A stretch of DNA of 64,000 nt from Mesorhizobium sp. ES1-1 (GTDB lineage: Bacteria > Pseudomonadota > Alphaproteobacteria > Rhizobiales > Rhizobiaceae). The position numbers and the translations under genes are program-made. Location of the stretch: the NCBI RefSeq assembly GCF_020164785.1, contig NZ_JAIUGX010000001.1:543765-607764 (forward strand). The letters are read 5' to 3'. Below are positions 55,953-64,000 of this stretch, piece by piece. The first letter of the stretch is position 1. Each line of letters begins with the position of its first letter. Under the pieces are notes generated by a model that saw nothing but the letters and a program-made list of their open reading frames with translations, made no database searches and was not told where the DNA came from.

Positions 55953-56345
55953 ATGTACAGCGCCGTCACGCACAATATCGAAGTGCAGGTCAGGCCATTC
56001 TATATGGAGGATCGCTCGGACCCCGCAGAGAACCGCTATGTCTGGGGCTACCAGATAACGATCGACAACCAATCGGACGAATTCGTGCAGTTGATGTCGC
56101 GCTACTGGCACATCACCGACGGCGCCGGCCGGGTAGAGGAAGTACGCGGGCCGGGCGTCGTTGGCGACCAGCCCGAGCTCAATCCCGGCGATAGCTATCA
56201 ATACACATCCGGCTGCCCGCTCTCGACGCCATCAGGGATCATGGTCGGGCACTACACGATGCGCAACAGGCGTGGCGAGACGTTCGACATCGCCATCCCC
56301 GCCTTCTCGCTAGACCTGCCTGGGACGAGACGCACGATGAATTAG
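55953..56345 (+). CDS. apaG: ApaG protein (CO2+/Mg2+ efflux-associated domain)
   Basis: 130 residues from ATG 55953. The ApaG pattern is complete: [80 protein letters not shown] and MVGHYTM. A small fibronectin-like fold; in other bacteria it lies with apaH/ksgA and affects metal resistance, but function is not settled. Short IR terminator behind (56351-56387). Confidence 0.92.
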   Translation: MYSAVTHNIEVQVRPFYMEDRSDPAENRYVWGYQITIDNQSDEFVQLMSRYWHITDGAGRVEEVRGPGVVGDQPELNPGDSYQYTSGCPLSTPSGIMVGHYTMRNRRGETFDIAIPAFSLDLPGTRRTMN

Positions 56346-56350
56346 AGGAT

Positions 56351-56387
56351 CCGGTTCCTCGCCCTGCAAAGCGGGGCGAGGAACCGG
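56351..56387. terminator. Bidirectional terminator-like hairpin between apaG and hslO
   Basis: A 14-bp perfect stem (CCGGTTCCTCGCCC at 56351-56364 with GGGCGAGGAACCGG at 56374-56387), nine-base loop, between two convergent stop codons. The T-run is weak, so it may instead protect both transcripts from 3-prime decay. Confidence 0.75.
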
Positions 56388-56394
56388 AGCTTTC

Positions 56395-57402
56395 CTACTG
56401 AGGCGCGAATTCCGCCGGGTCGAAGTCATATTGCGTCGAGCAGAACTCGCACGCGACGTGGATGCCGCCGTCCTCGGTGCTGTCCGCGATCTCCTGCGCG
56501 GAGAACCCCTCGAGGATGCCGCGGATCTTGTCTCGCGAGCATGAGCACTGGTCGGCGACCGGAACGCCGCCGAACACGCGCACGCCATGCTCGTGGAACA
56601 GCCTGTACAGCAGCCGCTCGGCGCCGATTGTCGGATCGATCAGCTCGGTCGGCTCGACCGTGCCAAGCAGCGCCAGCAGTTCGCGCCAGGAATTGTCAGC
56701 GGGATCGTGGATCTCCGCGCGGGGATCGCCATCGCCGCCCGGCAGGTCCGGCACGCGCATGCGTTCGGGCGATTGCGGCAGGAACTGCGCCAGGATGCCT
56801 CCGGCGCGCCACTGTTCGCGCGCACCGCCGACCCCCGGCGTCAGCAGCTTGGCGACCGAAAGCCTGATATCGGTCGGGATCTGTTCCGACTGGCGGAAAT
56901 AGGTCCGCGCGGCGTCTTCCAGCGTTTCGCCATCGAGCTGGACGATGCCCTGATAGCGCTGCGTGTGGGCGCCCTGGTCGATTGTCAGCGCCAGCACGCC
57001 GCTGCCGAGCAGAGTCTGCTGAGACGTGTCGCCCGCCGCCACCAGGCCCTCGAGCCTGGCCGCGTCGAAGCGCGCATAGGCGCGCAATGCCGAAGGCGTC
57101 GTGAAATCCGCCACCAGCATGTCGACGGGCCCGTCGGTGCGGGTCTGCAGGATGAACTTGCCTTCGAACTTCAGCGAGGTGCCAAGCAGCACCGTGAGCA
57201 CGCAGGCTTCCGCCAGGAGGCGAGCGACCGGCTCCGGATAGTCGTGACGGGTTAGGATGGCGTCGAGCATCGGCCCGAGCTGGACCGTGCGGCCGCGCAC
57301 GTCGAGCGGGCCGACCTCGAAGGGAACGACGTGGTCGTCGCCGGCATAGCCGAATTCGCCCAGTTTGCGGTGATGTTCAGCCAATTGATGTGTTTCCAAC
57401 AT
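56395..57402 (-). CDS. hslO: Redox-regulated chaperone Hsp33
   Basis: 335 residues from ATG 57402; an upstream ATG at 57426 is possible. The HslO fold (PVARLLAEACVLTVLLGTSL, FEGKFILQTRTDGPVDMLVA, LVAAGDTSQQ) ends with the four zinc cysteines: QCSCSRDK (CxC) and CEFC (CxxC), which form disulfides under oxidative stress to switch on chaperone activity. It follows argF; the argD-argF-hslO order is conserved in rhizobia. Confidence 0.93.
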   Translation of the reverse strand: MLETHQLAEHHRKLGEFGYAGDDHVVPFEVGPLDVRGRTVQLGPMLDAILTRHDYPEPVARLLAEACVLTVLLGTSLKFEGKFILQTRTDGPVDMLVADFTTPSALRAYARFDAARLEGLVAAGDTSQQTLLGSGVLALTIDQGAHTQRYQGIVQLDGETLEDAARTYFRQSEQIPTDIRLSVAKLLTPGVGGAREQWRAGGILAQFLPQSPERMRVPDLPGGDGDPRAEIHDPADNSWRELLALLGTVEPTELIDPTIGAERLLYRLFHEHGVRVFGGVPVADQCSCSRDKIRGILEGFSAQEIADSTEDGGIHVACEFCSTQYDFDPAEFAPQ

Positions 57403-57538
57403 GACAAAGCTCCAGGGCGCGGCCATGCCGCCCTCCGGGGCGCATGCGTCGAAACGCGCTTGATTTGCGTGATGCGGCGCAGATAGGCATCGCATCACCG
57501 CAGATCAAGCTGCCAGCCGCTTCAAGCGCCAAGGCGCT

Positions 57539-58450
<912 letters not shown>

Positions 58451-58466
58451 CAGGAATGTTTCCGGA

Positions 58467-59666
58467 TTACTTCGCGGCGGCGGAAGCGATCGCCTCCACA
58501 AGGCCCTTGGCACCGGCTCGGATGCGGTCGAGCGCGTCATGAATTTCGGCATCGGTGACCGTAAGCGGCGGCAGCAGGCGGATGACATTGTCGCCGGCCG
58601 GAACCGCCAGCAGGTGATGGTCGCGCAACGCCAGGTTCACCTTGGTGTTGGGCATCGCGCATTTAAGGCCGAGCATGAGGCCGGTGCCCCTGATCTCCTC
58701 GATCACCTCGGGAAACTCGTCGGCAACCGAGGCTAGTCCCTGCTTGATGAGCAACGCCTTGCGCTGGACATCTTCCAGGAAGCCGTCTTCCAACACCACG
58801 TCGAGCACGGCGTTGCCGACGGCCATGGCCAAGGGATTGCCGCCGAACGTGGTTCCGTGCACGCCCGCGGTCATGCCGATGGCCGCTTCATCCGTGGCCA
58901 GGCAGGCGCCCATCGGGAAGCCGCCGCCAATGCCCTTGGCGATCGCCATGATGTCGGGCGTAACCCCGGACCATTCATGCGCGAACAGTTTGCCGGTCCG
59001 GCCGATGCCGCACTGGACCTCATCGTAGATCAGCAGCAGGCCGTGCTGTTCGCAGAGCTGCCGAAGCCGCTTCAGCGACTGCGCCGACACCGGGCGGATG
59101 CCGCCCTCGCCCTGGACCGGTTCGATCAGGATCGCCGCGGTTTCGGGCGTGATCGCCTTCTCGGCAGCGTCGATGTCGTCGAAGCCGACCTGATCGAACC
59201 CCTCGACCTTTGGCCCGAAGCCTTCCAGATATTTGTACTGGCCGCCCGCCGCGATGGTCGCCAGGGTGCGGCCATGGAAGGCACCCTCGAAGGTGATGAT
59301 GCGGAAGCGCTCCGGATGGCCCTTGGCGAAATGATAGCGCCGCGCGGTCTTGATCGCACATTCAAGCGCCTCTGCGCCGGAGTTCGTAAAGAACACCTTG
59401 TCTGCAAAGGTGGCGTCGACCAGGCGTTCGCCCAACCGGCTCTGCCCGGGAATCTCGTAGAGGTTGGACACATGCCAGAGCTTGGTTGCCTGCTCGCTCA
59501 GCGCGGCGACTAGGTGCGGATGGCCGTGTCCCAGGGAATTGACAGCAATGCCGCCGGCGAAGTCGAGATATCGCTCGCCCTTGTCCGTAACTAGCCAGGT
59601 GCCTTCCCCATGGTCGAAGGCCAGGGGTGCGCGCGTAAAGGTCTCGTAAAGCGCCGAACCGCTCAT
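58467..59666 (-). CDS. argD: Acetylornithine aminotransferase
   Basis: 399 residues from ATG 59666; an upstream open frame overlaps the terminator. Class III aminotransferase: [59 protein letters not shown] and the [18 protein letters not shown] lysine. Converts N-acetylglutamate semialdehyde to N-acetylornithine. Transcribed with argF. A rho-independent terminator lies 28 bases before the start codon on the same strand, with an Arg-rich leader ORF before it. Confidence 0.95.
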   Translation of the reverse strand: MSGSALYETFTRAPLAFDHGEGTWLVTDKGERYLDFAGGIAVNSLGHGHPHLVAALSEQATKLWHVSNLYEIPGQSRLGERLVDATFADKVFFTNSGAEALECAIKTARRYHFAKGHPERFRIITFEGAFHGRTLATIAAGGQYKYLEGFGPKVEGFDQVGFDDIDAAEKAITPETAAILIEPVQGEGGIRPVSAQSLKRLRQLCEQHGLLLIYDEVQCGIGRTGKLFAHEWSGVTPDIMAIAKGIGGGFPMGACLATDEAAIGMTAGVHGTTFGGNPLAMAVGNAVLDVVLEDGFLEDVQRKALLIKQGLASVADEFPEVIEEIRGTGLMLGLKCAMPNTKVNLALRDHHLLAVPAGDNVIRLLPPLTVTDAEIHDALDRIRAGAKGLVEAIASAAAK

Positions 59667-59693
59667 TACATGCGTCTCCGGTACCGGAAAATC

Positions 59694-59717
59694 AAAAAAG
59701 CCGCCAAAGCGGCGGCC
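59694..59717 (-). terminator. Attenuator terminator in the argD leader
   Basis: On the minus strand, GCCGCC (59716-59711), a five-base loop, GGCGGC (59705-59700), then six T (59699-59694). It points towards argD and lies directly upstream of it, so it cannot serve gcrA, which is on the other strand. GGCCG at 59717-59713 can instead pair with CGGCC at 59744-59740, an antiterminator that would use the same 5-prime arm. Confidence 0.75.
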
Positions 59718-59749
59718 TGTGCGGCTTATCGTGTTTTTCGGCCGTGAAG

Positions 59750-59806
59750 TCAATGAAGACGTCGCATGGAAGCGCGCGCAAAGCCCCTGACGAGGCGCCG
59801 GCTCAT
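59750..59806 (-). CDS. Putative arginine-rich leader peptide of argDF (18 aa)
   Basis: ATG at 59806, TGA at 59752-59750. It reads [18 protein letters not shown] with six arginines of 18, the last two being adjacent near the end. Its stop is six bases before the CGGCC antiterminator arm (59744-59740), and the terminator follows at 59716-59694. That is the geometry of ribosome-mediated attenuation: stalling at Arg codons leaves the arm free and argD is read; full translation covers it and the terminator forms. The weak point is that no clear ribosome binding site is seen before the ATG, and Arg-rich short ORFs are common in GC-rich DNA. Confidence 0.5.
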   Translation of the reverse strand: MSRRLVRGFARASMRRLH

Positions 59807-59842
59807 AAGCGACCGGTGAAGTTGGGGAAAACCGAAAAAAGC

Positions 59843-59990
59843 GATTCGTGTTGCACTTGGGACTCTTGTCACCGAGTCAGCGCATGGGGTAGTTGTAGTC
59901 GAGAAATAACTAGATTTCGTGCGGCGGACCTAATCACCAGATATATGTGGTGTCTGCCCCGGCAAATGGTGCCGGGTCGGGAATGGATTC
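59843..59990. promoter_or_regulatory. Cluster of four GANTC (CcrM) sites upstream of gcrA
   Basis: GATTC at 59843 and 59986, GACTC at 59861 and GAGTC at 59874 are four CcrM methylation sites in 148 bases, where one in 256 is the random expectation. Caulobacter GcrA works on methylated GANTC promoters and gcrA itself is cell-cycle controlled, so this probably marks a methylation-dependent promoter, though it could also serve divergent argD. Confidence 0.6.
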
Positions 59991-60018
59991 GGCCCACGCT
60001 TAGCAGGAGCGCGGTCTC

Positions 60019-60537
60019 ATGAATTGGACTGACGAGCGGGTAGAACTTCTCAGAAAACTGTGGTCGGAAGGTCTGAGCGCAAGCCAGATTGCCGCCCAGC
60101 TCGGTGGGGTCAGCCGCAACGCGGTCATCGGGAAGGTGCACCGGCTGAAACTCTCGGGCCGCGGGCGTGCGACAGCGACGCCGGCACGACAGAAGAAGGC
60201 GGCACAGGGATCTACCGTGCAGAAGTCGGTGGCACGTGCCGCCACGGCAGTGCGCCACGTCACGACATCAATCGGTGCGACGGCCCTGCAGACCCAGTTC
60301 GACGCCGAGCCGGTGGCACGCAACTATGTCAGGCCGGTCGAGAATGTCGTCGTTCCGATCTCGCGGCATCTGCAGCTCGTCGAACTGACTGAACGCACCT
60401 GCAAATGGCCGAACGGCGATCCGCTTTCCGAAGACTTCAATTTCTGCGGCAACGAGGCCGCCGAAACCGGCCCCTATTGCAAGTACCACGCCCGCCTGGC
60501 GTTCCAGCCTGCCTCGGAGCGGCGGCGCAGCCGCTGA
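60019..60537 (+). CDS. gcrA: Cell cycle regulator GcrA
   Basis: 172 residues. N-terminal DNA-binding part MNWTDERVELLRKLWSEGLS followed by ASQIAAQLGGVSRNAVIGKV and HRLKLSGRGR is the GcrA pattern; a basic Ala/Thr linker follows, then the C-terminal sigma-interacting part with ERTCKWPNGDPLSEDFNFCG and the YCKYHARLAF cysteines. GcrA binds sigma70 and methylated GANTC sites to time the cell cycle. It has an upstream GANTC cluster, and a long hairpin right after the stop. Confidence 0.95.
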   Translation: MNWTDERVELLRKLWSEGLSASQIAAQLGGVSRNAVIGKVHRLKLSGRGRATATPARQKKAAQGSTVQKSVARAATAVRHVTTSIGATALQTQFDAEPVARNYVRPVENVVVPISRHLQLVELTERTCKWPNGDPLSEDFNFCGNEAAETGPYCKYHARLAFQPASERRRSR

Positions 60538-60544
60538 ACAAGAT

Positions 60545-60601
60545 TAGCGAATAGCACGACCGGGCTCAAAGCCGTTCTAGATGCCGATCAGCTATTCGCT
60601 A
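60545..60601. repeat. Inverted repeat downstream of gcrA
   Basis: TAGCGAATAGC (60545-60555) and GCTATTCGCTA (60591-60601) are perfect 11-base inverted copies with 35 bases between; the inner part has its own short GGCT/AGCC hairpin. It begins eight bases after the gcrA stop, so it forms the mRNA 3-prime end, but has no T-run. It may protect the transcript. Confidence 0.6.
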
Positions 60602-60742
60602 TCGGGTGCAGCCAGCATTCGTGCGGCGCCGCGTAGAGATCCGGGTGATCGCGGTGCGAACCGGCGCAGGCTACGCACATCAGCGTAGCGGCGATCAAAC
60701 AGGCAGGCTCACTCTTGGACGGCTTCAGGAGAGGTCTCCCAA

Positions 60743-61468
60743 TCAGGACACCGGCAGCGTTGCCGATATACTGATCCTGTCGGTGTTGTCACCCTTCGGG
60801 CGTTCCGCCGGCATCTGCTCGCCCGTGACGATATAATAAATGGTCTCGGCAATGTTGGTGGCGTGATCACCGATACGCTCTATGTTCTTGGCGCAGAACA
60901 GCAGATGCGTGCAGGGGGTGATGTTGCGCGGATCTTCCATCATGTAGGTCAGCAGCTCGCGGAACAGCGACGTATACATGGCGTCGATCTGGTCGTCGCG
61001 ATCGCGCACGAAGCCAATCTTGTCCACAGTGCGCGACGCGTAGACGTCGAGAACTTCCTTGAGTTGGGTCAGCGCCAAATTCGCGAGGGCCTCGAGGCCG
61101 CGGAAAAGGCTGGTCGGCTGGCGCCCGTCGGTGACGGCGGCAACGCGCTTGGCAACGTTCTTGCCGAGATCTCCGACCCGTTCGAGGTCGGCAGAAATGC
61201 GGATTGCGCCGACGATCTCGCGCAAATCGGTCGCCATCGGCTGACGCCTAGCGATGATGATGATCGCCTTGTCGTCGATTTCACGCTGCCCTTCATCCAG
61301 CACCGCATCGTCGCGTATGACCTTCTGGGCTAGGCCCGGATCGGCATTGACCAGCGCAGCGACTGCCTGTTCGACCATGCGTTCGGCATGGCCGCCCATG
61401 GCGGCGATGCGCTTGGACAGGTATTTCAGTTCCTCATCATAGGCGCTGACGATGTGCACGGACTGCAT
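60743..61468 (-). CDS. phoU: Phosphate signalling protein PhoU
   Basis: 241 residues, all-helical with two PhoU repeats: SAYDEELKYLSKRIAAMGGH and MVEQAVAAL first, then ADLERVGDLGKNVAKR and the second-repeat ERIGDHATNIAETIYYIVTG motif. It relays the state of the Pst transporter to PhoR. The gene is directly downstream of phoR with no pst genes in between, unlike the usual phoR-pstSCAB-phoU-phoB arrangement. Confidence 0.95.
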   Translation of the reverse strand: MQSVHIVSAYDEELKYLSKRIAAMGGHAERMVEQAVAALVNADPGLAQKVIRDDAVLDEGQREIDDKAIIIIARRQPMATDLREIVGAIRISADLERVGDLGKNVAKRVAAVTDGRQPTSLFRGLEALANLALTQLKEVLDVYASRTVDKIGFVRDRDDQIDAMYTSLFRELLTYMMEDPRNITPCTHLLFCAKNIERIGDHATNIAETIYYIVTGEQMPAERPKGDNTDRISISATLPVS

Positions 61469-61530
61469 GGACGAAATGCCTTCCCACGGGAGTGTCTTGA
61501 TTTTAAGTCGTTTCCTCGAATCCCGCTGAT

Positions 61531-61548
61531 ACGCTAGCGCGATGACAG
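61531..61548 (-). promoter_or_regulatory. Weak PHO-box-like site upstream of phoU
   Basis: Minus strand reads CTGTCAT-CGCG-CTAGCGT. The first half is a perfect PHO half-site, the second matches four of seven. It lies 63 bases before the phoU start. PhoB control of phoU is expected, but the second half is poor. Confidence 0.35.
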
Positions 61549-61581
61549 AAAAAAGAAACGGTTGCCTGGGAAGTTAGGGTA

Positions 61582-62850
61582 CTAACCGTGCGTCGGCAAA
61601 TGAACCGAGAACGCCGCGCCGTTGCCGACCTCCGATTTTATTGAAAGCCGGGCGTTATGGCGCGTCAGGATATGCTTGACGATGGAGAGGCCAAGACCGG
61701 TACCCTTCTGCGTCCGGCTGGTCTCGACATCGATGCGGTAGAAGCGCTCGGTGATGCGCGGAATATGCTCCTCGGGGATGCCTGGGCCAAAATCCCTGAT
61801 GATCACATCGATGCCCGGTTCGGCGCCGGCATCGCTTTGCTTGATCGACACCACGACCCGCCCTCCCGACTGACCGTATTTGCAGGCGTTTTCCAGAAGG
61901 TTCTCGAAAACCTGAAAAAGCTCGTCGCCGTCGCCGGGAACCTCGAGCGGTCCGTCGGCGAAGTCCCGGTCGATGACAACGTTGGTGTCCCTGGCAAGAG
62001 GCCCAAGCGAATCGATGACGCTTTCCAGGATCCGGCGCAGATCGACTGTGGTTCCGGGCTTCAGATATGGCTTCATCTCCAGCCTCGACAGCGACAGAAG
62101 ATCGTCGATGAGGCGGGCCATGCGGCTGGTCTGGCTGTGCATGATCTGCAGAAACTGTTCGCGCGCCGCCGGATCATTGCGGGCCGGGCCACGCAGCGTT
62201 TCGATGAAGCCGGCGATCGAGGCGAGTGGCGTGCGCAATTCATGGCTGGCATTGGCGATGAAGTCTGCACGCATGCGGTCGATCCTGCGTGCTTCACTCT
62301 GGTCCTTGAACACCAGCACATAGAGATCGGTGCCATGGCCGACCGAAGACGCGCTTACCCGGTAGGCGCGTTCGACCGGAAGTTTCTCCAAATAGTCGAC
62401 GGCGTCCGAAGCGACGTCGCCCGAAAGGATGCCGTCCAGCAGGGCCTGCATCTCCGGCGCGCGGAATTTCAACGACAGCGACATGCCGGGCGCGATCCCG
62501 CCGAAAGCCGCGAAGGCGGCGGCATTGGCGTGGACGATGGTACCGGCCCTGTCGAAGATGATCAGCGGATCGGCAACGGCGGCGGCAAGATATTCGCCGG
62601 AGAGCCGTTGCAGGCCAATGGCCTCGATCGCCAGAGCGCGTTGCGGGGTCTCGCTGGGGACGGCGGCCGGCAACATGGCCGCCGCTACCAGCAGGAGAAG
62701 CGCCGGCACCAACACATAGGCGGAGATATCGCCAAAGGCATAGGCGATAAAAACGGAGACGACCCCCGCGGCAAGAAGCCAACGGCTGCTGAACAGCCTG
62801 GCCGCGAGGATCCGTGCCCTGGTATTGCGCCCCGACTCGAGGTCAGTCAT
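61582..62850 (-). CDS. phoR: Phosphate regulon sensor histidine kinase PhoR
   Basis: 422 residues from ATG 62850. Two N-terminal membrane segments (WLLAAGVVSVFIAYAFG and VLVPALLLLVAAAML), a PAS domain (about 90-185), the HisKA box DFIANASHELRTPLASIAGF and a HATPase with LLENACKYGQSGG, IIRDFGPGIPEEHIP and GTGLGLSIVKHIL. Phosphorylates PhoB under low phosphate. phoU is next on the same strand; divergent from ppk2. Confidence 0.9.
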   Translation of the reverse strand: MTDLESGRNTRARILAARLFSSRWLLAAGVVSVFIAYAFGDISAYVLVPALLLLVAAAMLPAAVPSETPQRALAIEAIGLQRLSGEYLAAAVADPLIIFDRAGTIVHANAAAFAAFGGIAPGMSLSLKFRAPEMQALLDGILSGDVASDAVDYLEKLPVERAYRVSASSVGHGTDLYVLVFKDQSEARRIDRMRADFIANASHELRTPLASIAGFIETLRGPARNDPAAREQFLQIMHSQTSRMARLIDDLLSLSRLEMKPYLKPGTTVDLRRILESVIDSLGPLARDTNVVIDRDFADGPLEVPGDGDELFQVFENLLENACKYGQSGGRVVVSIKQSDAGAEPGIDVIIRDFGPGIPEEHIPRITERFYRIDVETSRTQKGTGLGLSIVKHILTRHNARLSIKSEVGNGAAFSVHLPTHG

Positions 62851-62926
62851 TCGCTCGCGCGTGCGCGCCCTCCATCCTTTCGGCCAGTTTAAGAACCCTC
62901 CGCAGGGCCGGTCCCAGCGCTTGGTC

Positions 62927-62950
62927 CTGAAAATTGCAATCGATTTTCAG
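62927..62950. repeat. Small palindrome between phoR and ppk2
   Basis: CTGAAAAT (62927-62934) and ATTTTCAG (62943-62950) are perfect inverted copies with eight bases between, in the divergent phoR-ppk2 region. It could be an operator or a hairpin; no known consensus is recognised. Confidence 0.4.
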
Positions 62951-63033
62951 AAAGGATCATGCGCAAATCGAAAGTGCCACAGGGTTAGTGGCCCCAATAG
63001 CATGAGTCCACAGACTGGAAAGGGTCCGTCTCG

Positions 63034-63942
63034 ATGAAAAAATCCAAGGAAACTCCTGCAGTGGCGACGTCGACGCCAGTCAAGATCACGGTCGACGGCA
63101 AGGAGCGGGAATTCGACATCGACAATCCGACGCTGCCCGACTGGATCGAGGACCACAAGCTTACCGCGGGCGGCTACCCCTACGACGAGAAGATGAAAGG
63201 CGACGAGTACGACAAGACGCTCGAGCTATTGCAGATCGAGCTGGTCAAGGCTCAGGCCTGGTTGCAGGCGACAGGCAAGCGTGTCATGGCGCTGTTCGAG
63301 GGGCGTGACGCTGCTGGAAAGGGCGGTACCATCTTCGCACTCCACCAGTACATGAACCCCCGAACGGCCCGCAACGTTGCGCTGACGAAGCCAACCGAGG
63401 CGGAGCACGGACAGTGGTATTTCCAACGCTATGTGAAACACTTCCCCACGGCGGGCGAATTCGTCACCTTCGACCGCTCCTGGTACAACCGCGCTGGGGT
63501 CGAGCCGGTGATGGGCTTCTGCACGCCGGAACAGCACGAGCAGTTCCTCGAGGAGACGCCGCATTTTGAACGGATGATCTGCAATGACGGCATTCATTTT
63601 TTCAAGTTCTGGCTGAATATCGGCCAGGAGACGCAACTCGAACGGTTTCACGATCGCCGCTTCAGCCCGCTGAAGAACTGGAAGTTTTCGCCGATCGACA
63701 TCGCCGGCCTCACCAAATGGGAAGACTACACGAAGGCGCGCGACCTGATGTTCGAGCGCACCCACAAGAAATTCGCGCCCTGGATCATCGTGCGGGCCAA
63801 TGACAAACGGCGCGCCCGGCTGTCAGTGATGCGCCGCATCCTGCTCTCCCTGCCCTATGACGGACGCGATCTCGACGTGATCGGCAAGGAAGACAAAAAG
63901 ATCATCGGCGAAGGCCCGTCATTCCTTAGCAAACAGGATTGA
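63034..63942 (+). CDS. ppk2: Polyphosphate kinase 2
   Basis: 302 residues, PPK2 family (P-loop kinase). Walker [21 protein letters not shown], Walker [21 protein letters not shown], and the lid region [20 protein letters not shown], then [36 protein letters not shown]. Transfers phosphate between polyphosphate and nucleoside diphosphates. Divergent from phoR, so phosphate storage and phosphate sensing share a control region. Confidence 0.94.
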   Translation: MKKSKETPAVATSTPVKITVDGKEREFDIDNPTLPDWIEDHKLTAGGYPYDEKMKGDEYDKTLELLQIELVKAQAWLQATGKRVMALFEGRDAAGKGGTIFALHQYMNPRTARNVALTKPTEAEHGQWYFQRYVKHFPTAGEFVTFDRSWYNRAGVEPVMGFCTPEQHEQFLEETPHFERMICNDGIHFFKFWLNIGQETQLERFHDRRFSPLKNWKFSPIDIAGLTKWEDYTKARDLMFERTHKKFAPWIIVRANDKRRARLSVMRRILLSLPYDGRDLDVIGKEDKKIIGEGPSFLSKQD

Positions 63943-64000
63943 CGCTTTTCGCGCCGCGCGGGCAAGGCCCCCGCGGCCCTCATGGCGGGGTCCCCGCCGT

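Overview
The window looks like a chromosomal segment of a Rhizobiales bacterium, most likely Mesorhizobium or a close relative. Support is contextual: high-GC coding with few gaps, a GcrA cell-cycle regulator, the rhizobial rhamnose locus (rhaDI diverging from rhaRSTPQ-K), a gbpR/chvE-gguABC locus as in Agrobacterium, an ALA synthase hemA behind an FNR/FixK-type box, a SAM-II riboswitch on metZ, and rhizobial-style intergenic palindromes. No CRISPR array, insertion sequence, integrase, rRNA or replication origin was seen. One tRNA (Gly, CCC) is present.

Layout. 1-1010: N-terminal part of a sugar ABC binding protein (runs off the left edge). 1323-6801: an electron-transfer set (etfB, etfA, a DgcB-like membrane Fe-S oxidoreductase) followed by a 3-hydroxyisobutyrate-type dehydrogenase and an AHL-lactonase-like hydrolase. 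7024-9287: small orphan genes, including one resembling phage T7 gp13. 9314-22069: gamma-glutamyltransferase, then the complete rhamnose regulon except the mutarotase rhaU, which is reduced to a short ORF. 22070-25150: a D-amino-acid dehydrogenase and an ornithine racemase fused to a metal-ligand-less arginase-like domain. 25253-29550: galE, hemA, an aminotransferase and mscL. 29793-35516: a CrbS/MxtR-type sensor kinase and CrbR-type regulator flanking a TetR gene and a methyltransferase. 35638-43089: DUF952-pyrD, a MATE transporter, an HDAC-like protein and glycosyltransferases. 43160-44381: the tRNA and small orphan ORFs. 44453-50954: gbpR, chvE, gguA, gguB, gguC. 51142-51912: amino-acid ABC binding protein. 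52011-60537: dcd, riboswitch-metZ, a GT21-like glycosyltransferase, apaG, hslO, argF, argD, gcrA. 60743-63942: phoU, phoR and ppk2.

How the genes work together. Several blocks serve sugar capture (rhamnose; ChvE sugars) and amino-acid handling (ornithine racemization, D-amino-acid oxidation, argD-argF, metZ). Regulation is unusually readable: a symmetric operator between rhaD and rhaR, an FNR box before hemA, a dyad between gbpR and chvE, SAM-II plus terminator before metZ, and an arginine-rich leader ORF plus terminator directly before argD that has the geometry of an attenuator.

The most unusual items are the racemase/pseudo-arginase fusion (22070-23896), the putative arginine attenuator of argDF (59694-59806), the rhaU remnant (20635-20688) and the rha operator (14876-14949). 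All calls come from reading the sequence and recalled family knowledge; no search was run.
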